DNA from: Planctomycetota bacterium
GTDB taxonomy: Bacteria > Planctomycetota > UBA11346
DNA length: 35,926 nt
Direction: 5' to 3'
NCBI GenBank assembly: GCA_027859175.1
Contig: JAQIBG010000491.1
Span: 1 to 35,926, forward strand
How positions within the stretch are numbered: the stretch's first letter is position 1; each line of letters starts with the position of its first letter. Under the pieces are notes generated by a model that was given only the letters and a program-made list of their open reading frames with translations, made no database searches and was not told where the DNA came from. Shown in pieces: positions 30,119 to 35,926 of this stretch. The position numbers and the translations under genes are program-made.

Positions 30119-32203
30119 ATGACCGAGATCCGCCTGTTCTGCACCGACCTCGACGGAACCTTGATTGGCAATCCTGCCACCACCCACCTGTTCACCTCAG
30201 TGTGGAATGGAATGGACCAATCAAAGCGCCCGTTGCTGGTGTATAATAGCGGCCGCTTGGTTGAAGACATCAGCGCCATCATCGGCAGCGGCGATATCCC
30301 CGAGCCCGACTTCGTCATCGGTGGCGTTGGCACCGAGGTGGTCGACTACCGTGCGCGCAAGGTCCTCGATGATTACCAAACTCACATCGCCAAGGGGTGG
30401 AATCGCGAACAGGTTGACGAACTCATCGCCGCCACGCCCGGCATTGAACGCCAACCCGATCAGTACCAAAACTCATATAAGTCGAGCTGGTACATCTACG
30501 ACGCCGACGATGACACCATTGAGACATTGCACGCGCGACTCGCAGACAGCGGCATCAATGCCGCGGTAATCTATTCATCAAACCGTGACCTCGACATTGT
30601 TCCGGCCGCCGCCGACAAGGGCAAAGCCCTAGCTTGGCTCCTCGACCACCTCGCTATTGACTCCAGCGCCGTGGTAGTGGCCGGTGACCGCGGCAACGAC
30701 CGCGGCATGTTTGAGATCCCCGAGGTGCGTGGCATCTTGGTTGAGAACGCCCAGCCAGAACTGTTTGAAATCGCATGCAGCGCCTGTGGCGAGGTATACC
30801 AGAGCGAACACGTCATGGCCGAAGGCCTGCTTGATGGCTTGGCCCACTTCGGCGTCGCCACTGACCTGCCCGACTCCACCCCGCCGACCATCGTCGCCCA
30901 AGACGAAGAGATGACTCTGCTGTTCGCGCAGCAATACCAGCAGCATCTCACGCCAGCCCAGATCGAACTGATCAGAGATGGCTATGTCCATGCGATCGAC
31001 GCCATCCGCCGCAACATCACGCCGATCGGTTTTAGCGCATGCAGTCTCGACGACAACGAGGTCACCGGCACCGACGTTAATTATCGCAGCGTGTGGGGTC
31101 GCGACGGCGCCATTACCCTGATCAACACCCTGTGCGTCAATGATCCTGCGATTACCGCCTGCGCCAAACGGACCCTCCAGACCCTGCTCGGAGCGGTTAC
31201 CGACGCTGGCTTGGTGCCTGCCAATGTGCGCATTGATGACGGCAGCCCCGACTACAGTGGCGTTGGCGGCATCTGCGCCGTCGACAGCGCACTCTGGGTC
31301 GTCATTGCGCTGTATAATTTTGTACGTCACACCGGCGATGAAGAATTCCTGAGCCAACATCAAGGCGAGCTACGCCGCATCATGCGCTGGCTCGAAGCCC
31401 TTGACGCCAATCGTGACGGTCTGCTTGAGGTGCCCGAGGCCTCCGACTGGACCGACCTATTTGGCCGCAGCTACAACGTGCTGTACGACGAAATCCTATG
31501 GTACCGCGCCAAGGTGTGCTTCGGGCGCATGTTGGAAATGCTCGGTCATCACGAAGAGGCCGCCGACGCCGCACATCAATCGCAGCACATTCGCGGCAAG
31601 ATCCTCCGCACCTTTTGGCCCACCACGCACCGCCAGGATGAGACCATCGAAGCGACCTTCGCCGATATGCAGTATTCGCTCGGCGACGCGCGCTACCTCC
31701 TGGCCGAGGTGTCGCCCTTCAACTTCAATTGGCGCTGCGATGTACTTGGCAACATATTGGGCTTCCTGACCAATGTGCTCGACGTGCCCAAGGCGCGCAC
31801 CGCCTTGTCGTTCATGTGGGGCGTGGGCGTCAATGACCCATGGCCGGTCTCGAATCTCTATCCAGTGGTGCAGGCCGGCGACCCCGACTGGAAACCCTAC
31901 TACACGGTCAACCTGCTCAACCTCCCGCACCATTATCACAACGGCGGCATCTGGCCCTTCGTAGGCGGCCTGTGGGTTCGCTTCATTCACCGTCTCGGCC
32001 AGCATCAAGCCGCATGCCAAGAACTCGTGCGACTCGCCGAATGCAACCGCCAGGGCCGCGCCCACGAATGGGAATTCAATGAATGGTGCCACGGCACCAC
32101 CGGGCGCCCAATGGGCAAGGCCTACCAGGCGTGGTCGGCCGCCACCTTCATCCATGCCTGCCACGAACTCGGCCTAAGCGCCAAGGAACTGCCCGATGAC
32201 TGA
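30119..32203 (+). CDS. Bifunctional HAD phosphatase + (alpha/alpha)6 glycoside hydrolase fusion
   Basis: The 694-residue protein fuses two enzymes. Residues 1-245 duplicate the preceding phosphatase: TDLDGTLIG, VYNSGRL, ADKGKALAWL and GDRGNDRGMF, all intact. Residues ~270-690 form an (alpha/alpha)6-barrel glycosidase resembling amylo-alpha-1,6-glucosidase/GH100-type invertases: WGRDGAITLINTL (D329), DSALWVVIALYNFVRHTGD, SDWTDLFGRSYN, HHYHNGGIWPF (from about 604) and EWEFNEWCHGTTGRPMG (from 650). A family-level call is safe; substrate specificity is not. In this cassette it most likely hydrolyses the disaccharide made upstream, while the phosphatase part may act on the phosphorylated precursor. 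GGAGAG precedes ATG 30119. Its end overlaps fructokinase by eight bases. Confidence 0.88.
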   Translation: MTEIRLFCTDLDGTLIGNPATTHLFTSVWNGMDQSKRPLLVYNSGRLVEDISAIIGSGDIPEPDFVIGGVGTEVVDYRARKVLDDYQTHIAKGWNREQVDELIAATPGIERQPDQYQNSYKSSWYIYDADDDTIETLHARLADSGINAAVIYSSNRDLDIVPAAADKGKALAWLLDHLAIDSSAVVVAGDRGNDRGMFEIPEVRGILVENAQPELFEIACSACGEVYQSEHVMAEGLLDGLAHFGVATDLPDSTPPTIVAQDEEMTLLFAQQYQQHLTPAQIELIRDGYVHAIDAIRRNITPIGFSACSLDDNEVTGTDVNYRSVWGRDGAITLINTLCVNDPAITACAKRTLQTLLGAVTDAGLVPANVRIDDGSPDYSGVGGICAVDSALWVVIALYNFVRHTGDEEFLSQHQGELRRIMRWLEALDANRDGLLEVPEASDWTDLFGRSYNVLYDEILWYRAKVCFGRMLEMLGHHEEAADAAHQSQHIRGKILRTFWPTTHRQDETIEATFADMQYSLGDARYLLAEVSPFNFNWRCDVLGNILGFLTNVLDVPKARTALSFMWGVGVNDPWPVSNLYPVVQAGDPDWKPYYTVNLLNLPHHYHNGGIWPFVGGLWVRFIHRLGQHQAACQELVRLAECNRQGRAHEWEFNEWCHGTTGRPMGKAYQAWSAATFIHACHELGLSAKELPDD

Positions 32204-33068
32204 ACAAGCAGCGGTTTTATGCATTGGTGAGGCACTGTGGGACTGTCTGCCGCGCGGCCTGTTTCTCGGCGGCGCACCTCTGAACGTTGCCTACCACCTC
32301 TCGCAACTTGGTCGCCAAGCGGCTCCGGTAACCGCCGTTGGTGACGACTTCCTCGGGCAGGAAATTATCCGGCGCGCCGCCGGCTTTGGTCTGGACACCA
32401 CTTTTATCAGTACGGTTGACCGACTGACCGGGGTGGTGCAAGTACGGCTGGAAAATGGCCAACCCAGCTACGACATCGTCGACCAGGTTGCCTGGGATGT
32501 GATCCCCACCACGCCGGCCTTGCTCGAAGCAGCCCAAGCAGCGCCCGCCCTGGTGTATGGGTCTTTGGCCAGCCGTCATGACAACAACCGCGCCCTGGTG
32601 ACCGCCGCCATCGAAGCCTGCGCTGGGCTCACGGTGTTCGACGTCAATCTCAGAGCCCCCTTCGACGACCAAGACCTGGTCTGGGATTTCGCCAAACGAT
32701 CGCAGTTGGTCAAACTCAATGACGAGGAAATCGCCAATCTGGTGGGTGCCGGCGAATTAGCCGACCAGGCCGAGCGCTTGCGTGAGCGCTGTGATTGCCG
32801 TTACGTGTGCGTTACCGCCGGCAGTCGCGGCGCCGGCCTGTTGAGCCCCGATGGCTGGCAGTTTGCTGCAGCCGAGCCGATCACCCTGGCCGATGCTGTC
32901 GGCGCCGGCGACAGCTTCATGGCTGCCCTCCTCGACGGACTCCTGCAACAGGCCGACCCGGCAGCTGCACTTCATCGCGCCGCCCGCCTCGCCGAATTCG
33001 TTGCCAGCAGCGATGGCGCAACGCCAAGCCACGACCAAGCCCCGCGCGCGGCACGCAAACTCAGCTAG
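32196..33068 (+). CDS. Fructokinase-type PfkB sugar kinase
   Basis: The 290-residue ribokinase-family protein has the N-terminal GEALWDCLPRGLFLGGAPLN, typical of fructokinases, the FDVNLRAPFDD region, and the C-terminal GAGDSFMAALLDG with catalytic aspartate 239. It phosphorylates a sugar, presumably fructose, with ATP. ATG 32196 lies within the end of the fusion gene, implying coupling. Fructose released by the hydrolase would be returned to fructose-6-phosphate, the acceptor of the synthase. This closes a make-and-recycle loop. Methanotroph sucrose clusters similarly join synthase, phosphatase and fructokinase. The substrate is inferred from context. Confidence 0.92.
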   Translation: MTEQAAVLCIGEALWDCLPRGLFLGGAPLNVAYHLSQLGRQAAPVTAVGDDFLGQEIIRRAAGFGLDTTFISTVDRLTGVVQVRLENGQPSYDIVDQVAWDVIPTTPALLEAAQAAPALVYGSLASRHDNNRALVTAAIEACAGLTVFDVNLRAPFDDQDLVWDFAKRSQLVKLNDEEIANLVGAGELADQAERLRERCDCRYVCVTAGSRGAGLLSPDGWQFAAAEPITLADAVGAGDSFMAALLDGLLQQADPAAALHRAARLAEFVASSDGATPSHDQAPRAARKLS

Positions 33069-33075
33069 GCTCGAA

Positions 33076-33861
33076 TTAGAACTGAAGCACGAGGCCTAGG
33101 TAGGGGCCATGGAAGGCGACATCCAACACCGCATGGTGATCGGATGAAATCTCGGCATCGATGTCATATTGCGTGATGCGATATCCGCCTTGCACACCAA
33201 ACAACTCGGTGAAGCGATAGTTCACAGCCGCAAACAGGTCGATGTATTTCGCGTCCACATCACCGACGTCGAGCGCCATGAGATGAAGACGGCCGTCTAT
33301 CGTCCACCCGCCCCACGGACTCGTCGACACCCGACCGGTTATCGCCGGCAGCGGGAAACCCTCGTCGGTCGAGGTCTTGCCCAGCACCGAATTCACATCT
33401 ACCGACGTGTCGATGTAGTGGAGCGCAAGGCCGACGCTGGCCGTTGCCAGATCCAAGCCGAGAAAACGCCACGCCACTTCGCCGTAGAGGTCGGTCACCG
33501 CGATATCGGTGGTGGTGTCCCCAAGGACGGCCGTGCCATTGTAATACTTGAGCTCATTCAAGGTTGCCTCGCCATCGGCGCCGTAGCTAAACACGCCGGC
33601 ATGCAGCTCAAACAAGAGCGGCAGGGCAACATCGGCCTCAATCAGTGGCGAGGCCACAAAGTCATCAAGACCAAAGTCATCGGTATCAAAGGTGTCACCT
33701 TCAATCAGATCAGTACTGGAACTGAATTCGCCCCCCATCTGGGTCAGCCACGCGCCACCGATAATGCGCACGGTATAATCGTTGCCGGCATCGACTGCGG
33801 AGGCGCTGCCACCAAAGGCGCACAGTCCGAGGATGCTGGCAATGAGAGGGTGCTTGATCAT
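33076..33861 (-). CDS. Predicted outer-membrane beta-barrel protein
   Basis: The 261-residue protein starts at ATG 33861 with GGAGA upstream. MIKHPLIASILGLCAFGGSASA is a clear Sec signal peptide. The mature part alternates strands of polar and hydrophobic residues with Asp/Gly/Ser-rich turns and ends in GLVLQF; a C-terminal aromatic residue is the usual signature for outer-membrane insertion by BamA. Residues around FSSSTDLIEGDTFDTDDFG are acidic and may bind a cation. No specific family was recognised. Its stop is seven bases from that of fructokinase, in convergent arrangement. Confidence 0.8.
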   Translation of the reverse strand: MIKHPLIASILGLCAFGGSASAVDAGNDYTVRIIGGAWLTQMGGEFSSSTDLIEGDTFDTDDFGLDDFVASPLIEADVALPLLFELHAGVFSYGADGEATLNELKYYNGTAVLGDTTTDIAVTDLYGEVAWRFLGLDLATASVGLALHYIDTSVDVNSVLGKTSTDEGFPLPAITGRVSTSPWGGWTIDGRLHLMALDVGDVDAKYIDLFAAVNYRFTELFGVQGGYRITQYDIDAEISSDHHAVLDVAFHGPYLGLVLQF

Positions 33862-33882
33862 GAGATTCTCCAGGAAGCAAGC

Positions 33883-33910
33883 AGTCTAGGGCTTCAGCCT
33901 GGGATGCCAA
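33883..33910 (-). promoter_or_regulatory. Putative promoter of the beta-barrel gene
   Basis: On the minus strand TTGGCA (33910-33905) and TAGACT (33888-33883) are separated by 16 bases, about 20-25 bases before the start codon at 33861. Spacing is acceptable; the match is moderate. Confidence 0.45.
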
Positions 33911-33936
33911 GGCTAGGCCGCCTGTTTCGCCACGAT

Positions 33937-33965
33937 TTGACGGAACGCCACCCGTTATCTATACC
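33937..33965 (+). promoter_or_regulatory. Distal putative promoter upstream of rny
   Basis: TTGACG (33937-33942) and TATACC (33960-33965) are separated by 17 bases. Transcription would start near 33972, leaving about 210 bases to the rny start. Confidence 0.45.
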
Positions 33966-34020
33966 CTTGCCATGGTGCGCACTGCTGCGCCCCCTGTTAT
34001 TTGTTACAGTCTGTTAACCA

Positions 34021-34049
34021 TTGACCATCCACTGAACCCACACTGATAC
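34021..34049 (+). promoter_or_regulatory. Proximal putative promoter upstream of rny
   Basis: TTGACC (34021-34026) and TGATAC (34044-34049) are separated by exactly 17 bases in an AT-rich stretch, the better match of the two plus-strand candidates. Transcription would start near 34056. Confidence 0.5.
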
Positions 34050-34180
34050 ATTAAACACCTTCATGACAAATAGTTACAATCATGAGACGTACTCTGTGAC
34101 CAGTGCCCTTGCCCACAGCAAGGCACGGGTGCCCCACCGTTTGCACCTCGGATGGTCGACCCCCCTACAAGGTGACCACC

Positions 34181-35794
34181 ATGGATATCTGGCATGCCGT
34201 GATCGGCGTCGCGGGCCTTGCCTGCGGCCTGCCGCTCGGCTTCATCGCTCTCAAGTCCAAAGGACAACGTAACCTCGACCGGCACATCGCCGACGAACGC
34301 AGTAAGCTCGACGCCGAGCGCCTCACCATCATCAAGGAAACCGAAGACAAAGCCCGCACCCGCATCGAAGAACATAAGCACAGCCTGGAGCAGACCCTCC
34401 AGCGCGAGCGCGATTTGGTCCAGCAACAGTCTGAAGGGCTCAAACAGCTCGAAGGCAAACTGCAGCGCCAACAGAGCAGCCTCAGCACCCGCGAGAATGC
34501 CCTGCATGAACGCGAAGACACGCTCGATGCCAAGCGCAGCGCGGTTGACCGGCGCGAAGCCAAACTGCTCACCCGCGAGCAAGAACTCGACGGCCTGAGC
34601 GAACAGCTTACCACGCGGCAGCAGGAATTAGACGCCCGCGTCAAAGCGGCCGAAGCGCGCATCACCGAGATCGCCGAGATGAGTCGCGATCAAGCGCGCG
34701 ACGAACTGTTCACCAAGCTTGACGAAGAACTGGCGGTTGAGCAGGCCGCAGTGATCAAGCGCCGCACCGAGGAAACCGAGGAGCGCGCCAAGTCTATCGC
34801 TACCGAGTTCGTGTCGCGTGCCATTCAGCGCTACGCCGCCGAGCATACCGCTGAAACCACCACCAGCCGCGTCGAACTCAACGACGAGGAGATGAAGGGC
34901 CGGATTATCGGCAAAGAAGGTCGCAATATCCGCGCCTTCGAGCAGCAGTCTGGCGTAGACCTGATCATCGACGACACCCCTGGCATCATCACCATCAGCT
35001 GCTTCGACGGCATCCGTCGTGAGATCGCGCGTCGGGCCCTGGAAGAACTCCTACTCGACGGCCGCATTCATCCGGCCCGCATCGAAGAAGTGATGGCCCG
35101 CACCCAGCAAGAGATGGATCGCCACGTCCTCAAGCTCGGCGAAGACGCCGCCTATGAGGTCGACGTGTCGGGCCTGCATCCACAGCTCCTCAAGCTGCTC
35201 GGCAAGCTCCAATTCCGCACCTCCTATGGTCAAAACGTGCTGCAGCACACCAAGGAAGTGGCCTATCTCAGTGCGGCTATGGCGGCTGACCTGGGGCTCG
35301 ATCCCAAACTTGGACGGCGTTGCGGCCTGATGCACGACATCGGCAAAGCCCTCGATCACGAGCAAGAAGGCTCACATCCCGAATTGGGCTTTGAAGCGCT
35401 CAAGCGCTACGGCGAAAACGAGATCGTGGCCAACGCCGCGCTCGCCCACCACGAGGGCCACGAGGTGCTGTCGGCCTACACCACCCTCACTGCCGCTGCA
35501 GACGCCATCTCGGCGGCGCGACCGGGCGCGCGACGCGAGAATGTGGAACGCTACATCAAACGCCTGCAGGCCCTGGAAGACATCGCCTGCTCGTTTAAGG
35601 GCGTCAAAAAGTCGTACGCCATTCAGGCTGGCCGCGAGCTCCGGGTGATCGTTAACGGGCACGTGCTCGGTGACGGCACCCTGCCGAAGACCGCTCGCTC
35701 GATTGCACGTCGAATCGAAGACGAAGTGGCCTATCCCGGTGAAGTACGCGTCACCGTAATCCGCGAAACCCGCCAAACGGCGGTGGCCCGCTGA
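34181..35794 (+). CDS. rny: Ribonuclease Y
   Basis: RNase Y is the membrane-bound endoribonuclease that starts mRNA decay in many bacteria. The start is ATG 34181, with AAGGTGA upstream, giving 537 residues as usual; the ORF track adds 26 non-coding codons. The N-terminal membrane anchor is WHAVIGVAGLACGLPLGFIAL. A long Arg/Glu/Gln-rich coiled coil runs from about 28 to 200. The KH RNA-binding domain holds GRIIGKEGRNIRAFE, and the HD catalytic domain has QHTKEVAYLSA, LMHDIGKALDHE and ALAHHEGHE. All catalytic His/Asp residues are visible. The gene is probably followed in the operon by the unknown ORF at 35798, only three bases after its stop. Confidence 0.98.
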   Translation: MDIWHAVIGVAGLACGLPLGFIALKSKGQRNLDRHIADERSKLDAERLTIIKETEDKARTRIEEHKHSLEQTLQRERDLVQQQSEGLKQLEGKLQRQQSSLSTRENALHEREDTLDAKRSAVDRREAKLLTREQELDGLSEQLTTRQQELDARVKAAEARITEIAEMSRDQARDELFTKLDEELAVEQAAVIKRRTEETEERAKSIATEFVSRAIQRYAAEHTAETTTSRVELNDEEMKGRIIGKEGRNIRAFEQQSGVDLIIDDTPGIITISCFDGIRREIARRALEELLLDGRIHPARIEEVMARTQQEMDRHVLKLGEDAAYEVDVSGLHPQLLKLLGKLQFRTSYGQNVLQHTKEVAYLSAAMAADLGLDPKLGRRCGLMHDIGKALDHEQEGSHPELGFEALKRYGENEIVANAALAHHEGHEVLSAYTTLTAAADAISAARPGARRENVERYIKRLQALEDIACSFKGVKKSYAIQAGRELRVIVNGHVLGDGTLPKTARSIARRIEDEVAYPGEVRVTVIRETRQTAVAR

Positions 35795-35797
35795 ACC

Positions 35798-35926
35798 ATG
35801 ACGCCCAGCCAGCTGCGTGAACTGCTGACCAAAGCCCGCGACCTGGCGCGCCTGCTTCCTGGCGGGCGCGCCTTCGCGGTGGCGGCACGGGCGGCCGATT
35901 TACCACGCGACCCCCTGGAATTATTT
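35798..35926 (+). CDS. Start of an unknown gene, cut by the window end
   Basis: Three bases after the rny stop an ATG opens a frame of 43 codons that remains open to the window edge. The visible sequence starts MTPSQLRELLTKARDLARL and is basic, helical and high in Ala/Arg, without a signal peptide. In many bacteria the gene after rny encodes a YmdB-type phosphodiesterase, but this N-terminus does not match that family. Spacing argues for co-transcription with rny. The short fragment does not allow a function to be given. Confidence 0.5.
   Translation, partial: MTPSQLRELLTKARDLARLLPGGRAFAVAARAADLPRDPLELF

Larger units (their letters stand above)
33862..34180. other. AT-richer intergenic region between the beta-barrel gene and rny
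   Basis: These 319 bases contain no credible gene; the upstream extension of the rny ORF lacks coding character. They hold one minus-strand and two plus-strand promoter candidates, listed separately, and the TTGTTACAG/CTGTTAAC segment around 34000-34020, which is markedly richer in A and T than its surroundings. Confidence 0.5.

Noticed and set aside
1-35926. tRNA, rRNA, phage or transposase genes
   Set aside because: A visual scan of intergenic regions found no cloverleaf with a GGTTCGA arm, rRNA segment, integrase or transposase motif; intergenic space is too limited for most of them.

Overview
The window is a gene-dense, high-GC stretch of bacterial chromosome with 33 supported coding genes, two of them cut by the window edges. 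No rRNA, tRNA, CRISPR array, phage gene or insertion sequence was recognised. Signal peptides, lipoprotein lipoboxes, a beta-barrel protein ending in Phe and an ExbD-like lipoprotein indicate a Gram-negative envelope. The order polA - coaE - rho is the order known from Chlamydiae. Together with RNase Y and planctomycete-like intergenic repeats, this points to the PVC superphylum, most likely Planctomycetota or a relative. The placement is an inference from gene order, not a phylogeny.

Layout. Bases 1-2530 hold a truncated unknown gene, a phosphodiesterase-type alkaline phosphatase relative and a DUF402 protein. An imperfect ~120-bp tandem repeat built on a short palindromic motif follows. On the minus strand come asd, an alpha/beta hydrolase, and a small protein with an LSm/SH3-like N-terminus and a Myb-like helix-turn-helix. 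Bases 5549-10628 carry the most remarkable block: a good sigma70-type promoter, a polA whose polymerase active site looks destroyed while the 5' nuclease looks intact, and a single 735-codon gene that fuses dephospho-CoA kinase to transcription terminator Rho, closed by a strong intrinsic terminator.

Bases 10800-21500 hold a secreted hydrolase, TatD nuclease, a translationally coupled minus-strand operon (two-domain unknown, one-TM protein, FAH-family hydrolase, DUF3592 protein, lipoprotein), an antiporter-like membrane protein coupled to an EIIA/PII-like regulator, a DUF445 protein, an ExbD-like lipoprotein, dapB and a HAD hydrolase. Asd and DapB both serve diaminopimelate/lysine synthesis but lie in separate operons. 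Bases 21486-27690 hold proS, a membrane-anchored MutS-family ATPase, a LysM amidase, a small membrane protein and a cation-efflux transporter.

Bases 27915-33068 form a complete-looking cassette for a fructose-containing disaccharide: a sucrose-/mannosylfructose-phosphate synthase, a matching phosphatase, a second phosphatase fused to an (alpha/alpha)6 glycoside hydrolase, and a fructokinase. It could make, dephosphorylate, hydrolyse and recycle an osmolyte disaccharide. The window ends with a beta-barrel protein, RNase Y and the start of an unknown gene.

The best candidates for undescribed biology are the nuclease-only PolA in the ancestral polA locus, the CoaE-Rho fusion beside it, and the phosphatase-glycosidase fusion in the disaccharide cassette. 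All family calls come from reading the sequence by eye; no database search was run.
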